A stretch of DNA of 64,000 nt, from positions 1 through 64,000 of the forward strand of contig JADKDR010000018.1 in the NCBI GenBank assembly GCA_016714535.1. Direction: 5' to 3'. This DNA comes from Bacteroidota bacterium. Lineage in GTDB: Bacteria; Bacteroidota; Bacteroidia; AKYH767-A; OLB10. The number at the start of each line of letters is the position of its first letter. Positions within the stretch are counted from its first letter, which is position 1. The position numbers were made by a program, and so were the translations under genes. This document shows positions 1 through 11,202 of this stretch, in pieces. The notes under the pieces are model-generated. The model was not told the origin of the DNA. It worked only from the letters and a program-made list of their open reading frames with translations, and made no database searches.

Positions 1-863
1 ATTGACCCTTTGTACACCATTCCATTTATGGTATTACTTATCATCTGCTTGTTTTAAACGAAGAAAGCGCTGTCCGTAGAAAAATTGCAATTGCTTCATT
101 TATTGTAAATTACAGTATATATGGTAATGGTTAAAGGCTATAAAAGGCTACATATACACTGCCATGTCTGCCTCGAATTTACAGAATAACACATATGGCC
201 TATACTACCCTTGGGACAACACCTTCCATCTTTAATGGGATGCTTTGAAGCAGGCATTGCTTATACCGCGATTCGATGCATGTTGGCGAATATTCAGTAT
301 GGGATAAGGACAGAATGTGGAATTTGTTTCGTTCCCAACCATTCAACATTTAAAAGAAAAATTCACTTGCCCCGAGCTTTCAACCTTAATGTGGTTTTCT
401 CCAAGGCCAGTATATCTTCGAACATGTGAATGATACAACAGCACGTTTTATATTTGGTAAAATGGGACCGTTTTGATTATGATAAGCAACCACTCGATGC
501 ATTCCGTTTTACTTTACACTTATAAAACATGGCGACAATAAAGTAGATGTAATTTCATGAAGCCTTCCGAAGGTGAAATTAATTTCAAAGAAGCCTTTGC
601 AAGATATGGCGAAGAATGTTTTACTATTGATTACTGTTTTACGCACATCTGTAATTATATACTCATCCCTCTTCGGAACGATATTACATTAAATGAGACG
701 ATAAAATCATTTAAGGTAAATGCTTTTACTCAAACAATTTATCTTCTTAAAAATTGATGAATCGAATGACAACGAATATATTTTAATCATGGAGTGTGTG
801 CTTATTTTGAAAAATGAATGTCAATTAATATTTACAGACAGCCAACAATCACAACACTATCAC
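1..863. other. Degraded sequence, no intact gene
   Basis: No continuous reading frame of convincing length is seen in this stretch. Short plus-strand pieces have coding-like composition, for example around 430-560, where VNDTTARFIFGKMG, DKQPLDAFRFTLTL and KHGDNKVDV can be pieced together across frames. This suggests a plus-strand gene broken by several indels. A very weak resemblance to the C-terminal domain of beta-lactamase-like serine hydrolases was considered, but I cannot support a family. The stretch belongs to the frameshift-rich left end of the window. Confidence 0.3.
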
Positions 864-1760
864 TTACAACCGTCTCCTGAAAGCATCGGCCACCACAAGG
901 TCCTTGCTGCCTTCTTTATATTGATAAAACCCGTGGCCAGGATTTTTCCTAAATGCCCTACTCGGCCATATTTACAAAAGCGGACAAGGAGCATATTTCG
1001 CAGTTTTCAAACCCATCATATAATACATGAGATATTTAATACTACATCTAAGCCGATAAAATCAGCCAACTGCAATGGACCCATTGGATGGTTCTCCCAA
1101 ACTTCATTACCGTATCTATATCGCGAACATTAGACACACGCTCTTACAAGGCAAATATGGCTTCGTTTATCATCGGTATCAAAAACACGATTGCTAATAA
1201 AAACCCGGATAATCGTTTACTTCGGTTGGTGTTTTACCAATTCGCACCGATAACTCATTTATCGCACCTGCCACGCGCTGTCGAAGTTAAATAACCACGG
1301 AGTTACTTCAACCAATTTCATTACCGGAACCAGATTCATAAAGTGCATTCCATTACTTTATCGCCACGCTTAGTAGCTGCACCAATCATCGAAAATACTT
1401 ATTGATGAAGTGTTGATGCTAATATATACCTCCAGGTTTGCAATGTTTATCAAGATCTTCAAATACCTTTATCTTAATATATCAACCCTTTTCGAAAACC
1501 TTCAATCGCAAGGTCTGCGTTGATTACGCCCTTCGATAAATCTGTATGTGTGTTAATATTATTTAATGCCATGGCCTTCACTTCTTCAGTTAGAGTTGCT
1601 GTAGCGGTCATCCTGTCAAGATTGGCTGTTATAGTAGCTATGGCCTTATCAAGGGCGTTTTTGATTAATATCTATAAGCGTGCTTTATAGTCTTACTGGG
1701 CAAATACCTGGCTATTCAGTTACCCATCGTTCCCAGACCAATTACTGCAATGTGTCTCAC
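864..1760 (-). pseudogene. hbd: 3-hydroxybutyryl-CoA dehydrogenase remnant (frameshifted)
   Basis: On the minus strand, pieces in different frames line up in order with 3-hydroxyacyl/3-hydroxybutyryl-CoA dehydrogenase. First comes the NAD-binding N-terminus (IAVIGLGTMGN, a GxGxxG motif), then LDRMTATATLTEE, NADLAIEGF, GMHFMNLVPVMKLVEV, ending with HPMGPLQLADFIGLDV and YDGFEN. The family reduces acetoacetyl-CoA or oxidises 3-hydroxyacyl-CoA with NAD(H). The total span of about 300 codons is close to the family's usual 280-295, so gene order is kept while the frame breaks roughly every 100-150 bases. I placed the start at a GTG at 1760 and the stop at 864-866. It may be a true pseudogene or an intact gene with consensus errors; I cannot decide. 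Family identity is fairly secure. Confidence 0.75.
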
Positions 1761-2521
1761 TTAATATTTCTAAAATCTTTTCCTCAAAAAAATTGAAGGC
1801 GCAAATGAAATAAATTAATCCAATTGCAATTGAGATTATTAATGTTGTCAAGTTCGGACGTATTTCTTTTTATCCGCTGGTTAAACCATAAAATTGACAA
1901 AATTCTACTTTTTCCATGCTACTGTAGTTTAGAAACTGCGATATTCAAAGGTGCTAATAACAGTTCCGTCCGCTTTTGATTACAATCTTTTTATTGTGTT
2001 CGAAAATGAAAAAAGGATTTCCATTACAATCGGGGTTAGTGATATACATTTGCTGCTTCGGGTAGATAGTCGTTCCAAAAACTAATTTTTGTCCAAATGG
2101 AGTTGTCCGAAATTCTGCCAAGCATTAATCATTAAATATAATTCAAGTAGCTATCTACAGATGACGTTTTATATTTATTTCAAAAAACGCCTTGTATAAA
2201 TCAAAATCAGTTCAAGTGCAGTTGGAATAGTCGTTTCTCCTTTCGTGAATATTTTTTGCTCTTCCATTTTTCTGGTTGAATATTGCAGCAACATAAAAGT
2301 TCAAGAATGGAACCATTACATAACGAAGCTAATGTAAATTGAATCTGAATTCTCAAATCCACATCAGCAGCCTTATTGTTTCAACACAATAAAAACAATG
2401 AGACTCTACTCCAAAATCTAATCGGCAAGTCAAACACACTTTCCCAAAAAAGAAAGACTTCTAAATCAACTATTTCCACCCAAAACCGTGCATAAAGGCC
2501 CCAAACTAAAAACTTTGCCAT
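1761..2521. other. Region with possible broken minus-strand gene
   Basis: No intact gene is seen. Minus-strand fragments between about 1900 and 2270 have coding-like composition, starting near MEEQKIFTKGETTIPTALEL and later TIYPKQQMYITNPDCNGNP and FFIFEHNKKIVIKS, but they lie in different frames. I do not recognise the product. The same high indel density is seen in the flanking hbd and secDF remnants. Confidence 0.3.
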
Positions 2522-2554
2522 TTTGCTGTATCTAAAATCAAAATTCTATATTTG
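2522..2554 (+). promoter_or_regulatory. Bacteroidota-type promoter for secDF
   Basis: TTTG at 2522-2525 and TATATTTG at 2547-2554 match the Bacteroidota -33 (TTTG) and -7 (TAnnTTTG) elements. The spacing is 21 bases, and the -7 box ends 43 bases before the secDF ATG at 2598. This is a sequence match only. Confidence 0.5.
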
Positions 2555-2597
2555 CGCGCTTAAAAAATTTAAGAAACTATTTAATCAATTAAAAGTA

Positions 2598-5421
2598 ATG
2601 CAAATAAAGGCGCAATAAGATACTGGCAATCAGAGTTATTGTTTTTTTTGCTTTTTTCGACAAGCTACACCTGGATGACCAAAAAGGTGGAATCCGATGC
2701 CCGTGGCTATGCGGCAGGTGATGCGGATAAGGAAGCCCGCTACCTCGACTCTATGAAAAACCAAAAGGTATTCCCTCCCTTGCTTAATGTGTACACCTAT
2801 CGCGAGTGCAAGGAGCGTGAGCTTAACCTTGGGCTAGATCTTAAAGGAGGTATGAATGTAACGCTTGAGTTAAATTCAGCCGATGTAATTCGTGGGTTAT
2901 CCAACTACAACACGGATAAGGATTTTAATTTAGCCCTTGAAAATGCATTAAAACAACAAACCAACTCGCAAACTGATTTGGTAACCTTGTTCGGTCAGGA
3001 ATTTACAAAATAAACCCAAACAATAAACTTGCAGCCATATTTAGCACCGCTGACTTGCAAAGTAAAGTAAACTACAAAAGCACCAATGACGAAGTACTTG
3101 CAGTGATACGTGGTGAGGTTGATGATGCGGTAAAGCGCTCCTATAATATTATCCGCACACGTATTGATAAATTTAGAGTAACCCAGCCCAATGTGCAACA
3201 AGCAGCAAATGGACGTATTTTGGTTGAATTGCCCGGTGTAAAAGATAAAGAGCGTGTTCGTAAGTTATTGCAAGGAACTGCACAACTCGAGTTTTGGCCT
3301 ACGTATCAATTTGGTGACATTGTTTCGCAAATTATTGAAGTTAACAAGACTCTTAAAACCTTGAACGATCGCGATTCGCTTGCTAAAGCGGGAAGCAATC
3401 CGATAACCCAGCCAGATAGTGCTGCATCGGCCAGCATTGCTGCAACTCAAGTTGAAACCAAGGACTCAGCTGCTAATGCATTATTAAATGAAATAAATAA
3501 ACCTGTGGCTACCGACAGCGCCAAGAATGATACCTCTACAGCAGATAAAGGAACCATGACTCCAGAGCAATTCAAGAAGGAGTATCCATTGTTTAGTGTG
3601 TTGACGCCTTCCGATTTTCAAGTGAAAACAAAGAAGATCAAGATGCAGTCTACAAAAATTCACGCGTTGGTTTTGCCAGTATTCGTGATACGGCCGAAGT
3701 GAATGCCATATTTTCAAGGCCCGAAATAAAGACTTTGTTAAAAGGTGACTTAAAGTTTTTATGGAGTGCAAAATCTCCTTTTCCAAATGATGAAACAATA
3801 CGCGAATTAGTAGCCATAAAAGTTGCCAGCCGTGATGGTAGAGCACCGTTAGATGGAGGCGCAGTTTCCAGTGCACGTGGCGATCGCAGTGTATTGACCA
3901 ATAAGCCAGAAATAACCATGCAAATGAATCCTGAGGGTGCACAAAATGAAGCGCATGACCTCGGAAAATATTGGCAAGCAAGTCGCAATTGTGCTTGATG
4001 AGCAAGTATATTCTTATCCTACCGTGCAGGGAGAAATTCCCAATGGAAATTCACAAATAACCGGTGATTTTACCGACATGGAAGCTGCTGATATGGCTAA
4101 TATATTACAAGCTGGAAAATTGCCTGCACCTTGCCGCATTATTGAGGAGGCTGTTGTTGGGCCATCTTTAGGCGAAAAAGCAATTAGCTCCGGACTATGG
4201 TCATTTGTTATAGCCCTTATATTGGTATTGCTGTTCATGGTATTTTATTATAGCAATGCTGGCTGGGTTGCCGATCTGGCATTGTTTGTCAATATCCTGT
4301 TTTTATTTGGAGTAATGACATCTATCGATGCAGTACTTACCTTACCAGGTATTGCCGGAATTGTGCTTACCCTGGGTATGGCTGTTGATGCCAACGTTCT
4401 TATATATGAACGAATACGCGAAGAATTGATTGACGGCAAGGGGGTTAGGTTAGCCATCAACGATGGTTTTCAAAAATGCCATGTCCGCTATTATTGATAG
4501 TAACGTAACTACAATTCTCACAGCTATTGTACTCGCAATTTTGGTACCGGACCTATGCAAGGTTTTGCAACCACGCTTATCATAGGTATTATCTCCTTAT
4601 TCACATCAATATTTATTTCTCGATTAATATTTGAATGGATGTTGAGCAAGAATAAAGTAATTAGGTTTTCAAGGAAGTGGACCGAAAACTGGTTGAGCAA
4701 TGTGAACATTGATTTCGTAAGCAAACGCAAATTTACTATTTAGTGTCAGGTGCATTTATACTTGCTGGTTTGATTTCAATTTTTACAGTTGGATTTAATA
4801 AGGGAGTTGACTTTAGTGGAGGCCGTGCCTATCGTGTTGAATTTAAAGAAGAACGTAATGCTGAAGAAATAAGATCATCCTTAACAACAGCCTTTGGAAA
4901 ACTCCCGAAGTAAAGACACTCGAAAATGCAAAGACACTTAAAATCACCACAGCCTATTTAATTGATAGTAAAGAAGCTGAAGCCGATAATCAGGTTGAAC
5001 AAAAGCATTATTTATTCTTGGAGTGTTTTCTTTATTCCGAAAGATTATGCCTTTCTCTATGGATATTGAGCAGGCATTTATCGCATCTATTCTTACCGTT
5101 ATGGGATATTCTATTAACGATACGGTGGTTGTATTCGACCGTATTCGTGAATATCTTGGCATTCATAAGAAGGGCGAAATATCATTGGTAATAAACAAAG
5201 CTTTGAACGCAACGTTACGAAGAACAATTAATACTTCTCTTACAATTTTCTTCGTATTGGCAGCTATATTTTTATTTGGTGGCGAAACAATACGCGCATT
5301 TTCGTTCTCATTATTATTGGGAATTATTGTGGGAACGTATTCATCTATCTGCATAGCTACACCAATTGTAATTGATTTAGAAGGCAAGAAGGAGTTAGAG
5401 CCTATTCCGGTTAGAAAGTAA
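2598..5421 (+). pseudogene. secDF: SecDF preprotein translocase subunit, broken by several indels and an internal deletion
   Basis: This is a fused SecD-SecF protein, the proton-driven accessory of the SecYEG translocon in the inner membrane. SecD features appear in order: the N-terminus (MQNKGAIR after restoring one base), LGLDLKGGMNVTLEL, the P1 region with IRTRIDKFRVTQPNVQ, and the TM4 region LGMAVDANVLIYERIREE. SecF follows with NKGVDFSGGRAYRVEF and GYSINDTVVVFDRIREYLG. The frame breaks near 2605, 3008, 3615, 3945, 4475, 4540, 4735 and 4905; several breaks lie in A or T runs (A4 at 3007-3010, T4 at 4539-4542). In addition, about 70-80 codons expected between the SecF periplasmic part and GVFSLFRK are absent near 5010. 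This would remove transmembrane segments, so the product as written cannot work. As this gene is normally single and important, either the assembly is faulty here or another copy exists. Confidence 0.85.
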
Positions 5422-5447
5422 TCTGGTTTCTTACGATATAATTGATG

Positions 5448-5482
5448 AGCCCTGAAATTTATTTCGGGGCTTTTTTGTTTAT
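5448..5482 (+). terminator. Rho-independent terminator after secDF
   Basis: AGCCCTGAAAT and ATTTCGGGGCT form an 11-bp stem with one G-U pair, followed by a run of six T. It starts 26 bases after the secDF stop codon. Confidence 0.8.
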
Positions 5483-5728
5483 TCTCATTTTTTTTGAAAA
5501 CTTCTAATCGCCTTTTATTTCGCTGTTCTTGAAAGAAAATAATCCGTAAAATTCTTTAGTGGGTCATGCTCAAATATCAATTAGATGTGAGAGCAAAAAC
5601 AAGTTCTTCTTAGGTTTGATTATGTGTTTTATGGTTATAGCAATTTTGAAACACGAGCACTTGCATATTATTCGTTATTAATCACAACATATTAATTCTA
5701 ATTTTGCCACAATGAAGTTTACTCTCAG

Positions 5729-7714
5729 TCATATTATTTCTCGATAGCCTTGAGGAGGCGAATTGCTTGTGGTTATATTTTTGCCTTGCTCTTTTTGGAA
5801 GTGATAAACTACCAGTTTTTGACGTACTGTTTTGATTATTGCTTTTGCATCAAAACCACATTCATTATATAGCTCGCTTTGCTCACCATGTTCAACAAAG
5901 CTATCGGGAATACCAAGGCGGGTAATATTGGTAGCGTAATTATTATCAATCATAAACTCGGCAACAGCACTGCCAAAACCACCCTGAATACATCCATCTT
6001 CAATAGTTATAACTTCCTTGAAGTTACTAAAAACTTCGTGCAACAAAACACTATCGAGAGGCTTAACAAAGCGCATGTCGTAATGTGCGGGGTAGATATT
6101 TTCTTTAGCAAGCAAGTCGCAAGCTTCCACTACAAAATTACCGGGATGCCCTATGCTTAATATTGCAACTTGTTCGCCACCACGTAATTTACGTCCTGTA
6201 CCTACTTTAATTGCTTCGAACGGGGTACGCCAATCTACCATCACACCATTGCCACGCGGATATCGGATAACAAAAGCCCCCATATTATCATGCTGAGCAG
6301 TGTACATTAGATTGCGTAGTTCCTGCTCGTTCATTGGAGCACTCACTATCATGTTTGGAATGCAACGCATGTAAGCCAGGTCGAACGAACCGTGATGAGT
6401 AGGCCCATCGGCACCAGCAAGGCCGCCACGGTCAAGGCAAAATACCACATTCAGTTTTTGTAATGCCACATCATGCACCACCTGATCATAAGCACGTTGC
6501 ATAAACGATGAATAAATATTACAAAATGGAATGAGCCCCTGTGTGGCCATGCCTGCACTAAAAGTAACTGCATGTTGCTCAGCTATACCCACATCGAAAG
6601 CACGATCTGGTATTGCTTTCATCATAATATTAAGTGATGATCCCGAAGGCATGGCAGGCGTAACTCCTACAATCTTACTATTACGTTCAGCCAATTCAAC
6701 TATGGTGTGTCCAAAAACATCTTGATATTTAGGTGGCTTTGGCTTATTAACTACAGGCTTAAAAATTTCTCCGGTAATCTTATCAAACAATCCGGGTGCG
6801 TGCCATTTTGTTTGATCTTGTTCGGCAAGGGAATAGCCCTTACCTTTTACGGTAACACAATGTAAAATTTTAGGCCCGGGAATTTTTTTCAAATCGTTCA
6901 TCACCTTCACCAGGTGATTTACATCATGTCCATCTATAGGACCAAAGTAGCGGAAGCGCAACGATTCGAACAAGTTACTTTGCTTAAGCAAAGAACTCTT
7001 TATGGCATTTTCAACTTTGGCAACTATGGATTGCGCATTTGGTCCGAATTTTGAAATTTTACCCAAAAGCCTCCATACCTCATCTTTAACTTTGTTATAG
7101 GTTTCAGAAGTCGTAACATCGGTAAGGTATTCTTTTAATGCACCCACATTAGGATCAATGCTCATACAATTATCGTTGAGTACTACCAGCAAGTTGGAGT
7201 TTTCTACTCCGGCATGATTAAGTCCTTCAAAAGCAAGACCTGCGGTCATTGCTCCATCACCAATGATGGCCACATGCTGCCTTTTTTTATCTCCTTTTAA
7301 ACGCGAAGCAACGGCCATACCCAAAGCCGCACTTATGGATGTGGATGAGTGCCCTACACCAAAAGTATCAAACTCACTTTCGCTGCGTTTTGGAAAACCA
7401 CTGATGCCTTCATACAGCCTGTTGGTGTGAAATTGATCGCGTCTGCCGGTAAGTATTTTATGGCCATAAGCCTGATGCCCTACATCCCAAACCAACTGGT
7501 CGCTGGGAGTATTAAACACATAGTGCAAGGCAACGGTTAGTTCCACTACACCAAGGCTGGCGCCAAAATGGCCTCCATTAACCGATACAATGTCGATGAT
7601 AAAATTGCGTAACTCTTGTGCAACCTGTTCCAATTGATGTACTTTTAGTTTGCGCAACTCTTCGGGACATTGAATAGTGCTTAGCAACGCTCTGGGTACT
7701 ACTTGTTGAGCCAT
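5729..7714 (-). CDS. dxs: 1-deoxy-D-xylulose-5-phosphate synthase
   Basis: Thiamine diphosphate enzyme that condenses pyruvate with glyceraldehyde-3-phosphate, the first step of the MEP isoprenoid pathway and a branch point to thiamine and pyridoxal phosphate. The 661-aa frame is intact and slightly longer than the usual 620-640 aa. The N-terminal segment GGHFGASLGVVELTVAL carries the conserved His. The ThDP/Mg motif GDGAMTAGLAFEGLNHAG followed by NDNCMSIDPNVG lies near residue 150. The pyrimidine-binding domain has DVGIAEQHAVTFSAG with the catalytic Glu, then DRGGLAGADGPTHHG. The C-terminal transketolase domain contains EDGCIQGGFGSAV. It is a single gene, transcribed away from the DUF4139 gene. 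Identity is secure. Confidence 0.97.
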   Translation of the reverse strand: MAQQVVPRALLSTIQCPEELRKLKVHQLEQVAQELRNFIIDIVSVNGGHFGASLGVVELTVALHYVFNTPSDQLVWDVGHQAYGHKILTGRRDQFHTNRLYEGISGFPKRSESEFDTFGVGHSSTSISAALGMAVASRLKGDKKRQHVAIIGDGAMTAGLAFEGLNHAGVENSNLLVVLNDNCMSIDPNVGALKEYLTDVTTSETYNKVKDEVWRLLGKISKFGPNAQSIVAKVENAIKSSLLKQSNLFESLRFRYFGPIDGHDVNHLVKVMNDLKKIPGPKILHCVTVKGKGYSLAEQDQTKWHAPGLFDKITGEIFKPVVNKPKPPKYQDVFGHTIVELAERNSKIVGVTPAMPSGSSLNIMMKAIPDRAFDVGIAEQHAVTFSAGMATQGLIPFCNIYSSFMQRAYDQVVHDVALQKLNVVFCLDRGGLAGADGPTHHGSFDLAYMRCIPNMIVSAPMNEQELRNLMYTAQHDNMGAFVIRYPRGNGVMVDWRTPFEAIKVGTGRKLRGGEQVAILSIGHPGNFVVEACDLLAKENIYPAHYDMRFVKPLDSVLLHEVFSNFKEVITIEDGCIQGGFGSAVAEFMIDNNYATNITRLGIPDSFVEHGEQSELYNECGFDAKAIIKTVRQKLVVYHFQKEQGKNITTSNSPPQGYREII

Positions 7715-7993
7715 GGTTTTTTTCGTTTTCTTATTCTAAATTTATGGCGAAGCCACAAAGTTAATTTAATAAATAAATACTGTGATTTTTTTTAATTGAA
7801 CGTGTTTCCTGTTACCAACAATATAGGTTAACAGTTTATTATGCATTTTTGTTTGTAGCCATTTTCAGGATTTTTATTTTTGATTGATGGCTTTTTAAAC
7901 ATGTGTTACCTGCTCCTGTTTAAATGCATTTATTTTGCAATCATAATTTATTCCGCTACTTTGCGTTAACTTCTCTTTTAAACAAAATTCTAT

Positions 7994-9670
7994 ATGAGTA
8001 ATAAAAATTTTCTTCTGATTTTAATTTGTAAATTTTTTGTTTTGTCAGTATGTCGCAAAGTGAAATAAAAGGTAAGCACAACGAAGTGTTATCCGTAAAA
8101 ATTTACTCGAGCGGAGCATTAGGTTAGGAAGTTTAATGCCACAGTACAGCCGGGCATCAATCGCATTGTGGTGCAGGACCTTGCTTACGAGATAGGGCAA
8201 GAGAGCATTAGCCTTACCTTTCCGCCAGAAGTAAATTTGATGAATGTACTTTTTCAAAAAAACTTTTTGAGTGGTGAAAAGAATACTGCCGCAGTAAAGT
8301 TACTTCAAGATAGTGTAAAGCAATTGCAGGAGCAATTAGAGTTAGTTCAGCTTGAACAAAACATGAATGATGAGGAGCTAAATGTGCTAGTGGCAAATCG
8401 AAAGATTGGTGGAGAATCAGGTGTGGAGGCAGATCAGCTTGACAATGTGATGGACGTTTACACCGAACGTTTTCGCTTGGCACGCAAAAAATCTTTTGAC
8501 TATAGCAAGCAAGTTGACAAGTTAAATCAAAAGATTATGAAACTAAATATGCAGATATCGGAGTTGGGACAAGGAAATAAAAAGCCTGAAGGTAATATTG
8601 TAATTACGCTTGAGTCTAAAGCAAAAGTTAATGGACAGTTTGAGCTTTCATACATTGCATCTGGTGTAAGTTGGTATCCGGTATATGATATAAAAACACA
8701 AAGCGATAAGGAACAATTAAGCTTGAAGTTTAAGGCCATTATCAATCAGTATACAGGCGAAAACTGGAGCAATGTCAAACTTACGCTTGCCAGTGGAAGC
8801 CCTTTTACAAGTGGCGAGGTGCCTGTACTAAGCAAGTGGATTTTGAATCAAGCAAACTGGAATTACCGCTCGCGTTTAGCAGGAAGAAAAGATGGCGATT
8901 ATAAAAGCAATGAAGCCGCAGGGTATTATGCACCACAAACAACGTATGATGGCAATGCTCAAGGCAATCAAATTTTGTATAAAGACAAAGAAGATGAAAA
9001 ATCGAAACAACGGCAGCTGTTTACCAATGCAGATGCTACGTACACATGGACCACCGTATCAAGCCTTGCAGCAAGCGATTATGTAATTGCCACTCCGGTA
9101 ACCATTGCCAACGAATCAGCTGAGTTTATGCTGGATGTAGAAACATTTACCCTCGATACAAAATTTGAATATCGTTGCGTTCCAAAGTTGGATAATAATA
9201 TTTTCCTTGTGGCAAATATTCTCAATTTCGAATCGCTTGATTTGCTGCCTGGTAAAGCCAATGTATATTTAAACAACAGTTTTCTGAGCACAACGTATGT
9301 TAATCCAAAAACACAGGAAGACACACTCGTCATTGGTTTAGGTATTGACAAGCGGTTTGTGGTAAAACGTACCAAGTTGAAAGAATTCAGCAGTAAGAAG
9401 TTTTTAAATAAAAATATTGAACGCGAAACCTCCATTGAAATCAGTGTAAAGTCGATGGTCAATACTCCTGTTACGGTTACTATATACGACCAATATCCAA
9501 TTAGCAGCACCAGCGATATTGTTGTCAATCTTATTAAGTCAGATGCAGTGGTTAATCCTGAAAACAACGAACTAAAATGGGTTTTAAAAATTAATCCGAA
9601 CGAAACCATAAAGAAAGACTTTACCTATATGGTTAAATACCCAAAGGGGATGACAATTTCATGCGAGTAG
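7994..9670 (+). CDS. DUF4139 (MuiA-type) protein, N-terminus needs two frame corrections
   Basis: A member of the DUF4140/DUF4139 'mucoidy inhibitor A' type family, common in Bacteroidota; no biochemical role is established. The uninterrupted frame covers 8168-9670, but coding matches continue upstream. A hydrophobic signal-like start lies at 7994 (MSNKNFLLILICKFFVLSV), then EVLSVKIYSSGAL in another frame, then KFNATVQPGINRIVVQDL leading into the main frame. Two compensating indels, near 8045 and 8125, would join these into 558 residues. The DUF4140 N-terminal sheet is followed by a coiled coil at about residues 100-185, then the DUF4139 barrel (YIASGVSWYPVYDI). The end MVKYPKGMTI is typical of the family. 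It was probably an exported protein. Confidence 0.8.
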
Positions 9671-9887
9671 GATTTGTCTTTGTAATTTACATGTTTGACA
9701 TGTAGAAAAAAATGCAAGGGTTGTTAACAGGGTGTATATACCTACGCAAAAAGATTTTCTGGTGTTTCAGATTGTATTTTTATTTTATAAGAGAAAATCA
9801 ATAGCATACTGACAACATTATAAAATGCATTTGCATTTTATTCAAATTAGAATATGCTTGTTTACATTAAAAAGAATATGCTGCAGA

Positions 9888-11162
9888 TTAGGAGGTTGCT
9901 ACAAGTTCAAATACTGTAATCTCAGGCATAATGCCTACACGGCCCGGATAACCAATAAATCCAAGCCCCCGGTTAACATACAAGTGTTGGTTTTCTTTCG
10001 AGTATAAGCCGGCCCATTGCCTGTAAACATATTGCACGGGACTCCATTTTATTCCTGGTATTTCAATGCCAAACTGCATTCCATGCGTGTGGCCCGAAAG
10101 TGTAAGATGAATGAATGGGTATTTATCCAGCACTTCGCCATGCCAATGCGAAGGGTCGTGAGACATAAGTAAGTTGAAAGATTGCGGCTCAAAATTATTT
10201 GTTGCTTTAATCAAATCGCCATGCCTTGGAAATCGCTTATGCGAGCTCCAGTTTTGTACACCTAACAATCCGATTTTAGAGTCTCCTTTTTCGATGTATT
10301 GATGTTCATCCATCATTAGCTTCCACCCAATATCTGCATGCGACTGAATAAGGTTATCAAAGTTTTGTTGCTTATCCTCAGCACTTGGCCATTGATGATA
10401 ATCACCATAATCGTGGTTGCCAAGTATGGAGAATACTCCATGAGGTGCAGTAATTTTTTTAAAAGTTTCGATAAAAGGAAGTACTTCGGATGCCATTTCA
10501 TTAACTAAATCTCCGGTAAATAGCACCAGGTCAGGCTTTTGATTTAATATCATTTCAACCGCCCTGTCTACCTTATGTTCAAATGTAAAACTGCCGCTAT
10601 GTATATCCGAAATTTGCACAATCTTAAAACCATTAAACTCTTTTGGAATGCCTGCATGTTTAATCTTAACCCTATGAATGGTATAATTGTAAGCACCTTT
10701 AACCATACCTGCCACCATACTAATAAAGGGAATAGCTGCTATTACCAATCCGGTTTTTACAATAAAATCATGTCTGCTAATATACCCAGATGTATTATAG
10801 TCATTCGATAGTGAATCGTTGCCTTTTAATTTTGTATAAACAAATTGAAATACACGTGAAATATCATCAATAAGAAGAAAGGCGATAAAGAAGACTTTCG
10901 AAAAATAAAAGATAAGTATAAAAGCAAACGCATACGTGCGGAATACTTTATTCCAACTATGATAGTCGGAAATGGTAACACCTGCAATTAAAATAGTGCA
11001 GCATACAGCATTGAGCAACCAAAAAGCAATTTGAATATTTCGTTGTGTTGTTGGTGTAAAGTTGCGTGATATAGTTTTTACACCCTGAAAAACATATAAA
11101 TCAATTAACCCCAGTAAAAGGATAAGAATTAAGGTACGAACAATCATTTCAATAGGAGTCAC
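9888..11162 (-). CDS. Membrane-anchored metallophosphoesterase (YkuE-like)
   Basis: Calcineurin-like phosphoesterase of 424 aa. Three to four hydrophobic segments in the first 110 residues and another near 140-155 anchor it in the membrane. The catalytic domain follows with the full dinuclear metal signature: SDIH (Asp186, His188), FTGDLVNE near 215, GNHDYG near 250, LLMSHDPSHW near 335 and LSGHTHGMQFG near 365. Family members act as phosphohydrolases; the substrate here cannot be read from sequence. It lies 40 nt downstream of pdxH on the same strand and may share its transcript. Confidence 0.88.
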   Translation of the reverse strand: MTPIEMIVRTLILILLLGLIDLYVFQGVKTISRNFTPTTQRNIQIAFWLLNAVCCTILIAGVTISDYHSWNKVFRTYAFAFILIFYFSKVFFIAFLLIDDISRVFQFVYTKLKGNDSLSNDYNTSGYISRHDFIVKTGLVIAAIPFISMVAGMVKGAYNYTIHRVKIKHAGIPKEFNGFKIVQISDIHSGSFTFEHKVDRAVEMILNQKPDLVLFTGDLVNEMASEVLPFIETFKKITAPHGVFSILGNHDYGDYHQWPSAEDKQQNFDNLIQSHADIGWKLMMDEHQYIEKGDSKIGLLGVQNWSSHKRFPRHGDLIKATNNFEPQSFNLLMSHDPSHWHGEVLDKYPFIHLTLSGHTHGMQFGIEIPGIKWSPVQYVYRQWAGLYSKENQHLYVNRGLGFIGYPGRVGIMPEITVFELVATS

Positions 11163-11202
11163 AATCTAGATTTTAATTACAGTTAATTTTCTTAAATAAG
11201 TC

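Noticed and set aside
557..757. Open plus-strand frame of 66 codons near the left end
   Set aside because: The frame is short and sits in a region with many frame breaks. Coding-like pieces continue in other frames, and no family could be recognised, so I report the region as degraded rather than as a gene.
3484..4005. Long minus-strand frame opposite secDF (about 173 codons)
   Set aside because: The plus strand here is clearly secDF across its frames. The minus-strand translation is rich in His, Leu and Trp with no family features and is an antisense shadow.
9079..9609. Minus-strand frame of about 176 codons opposite the DUF4139 gene
   Set aside because: It is antisense to an intact conserved coding region. 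Its translation has no domain features.
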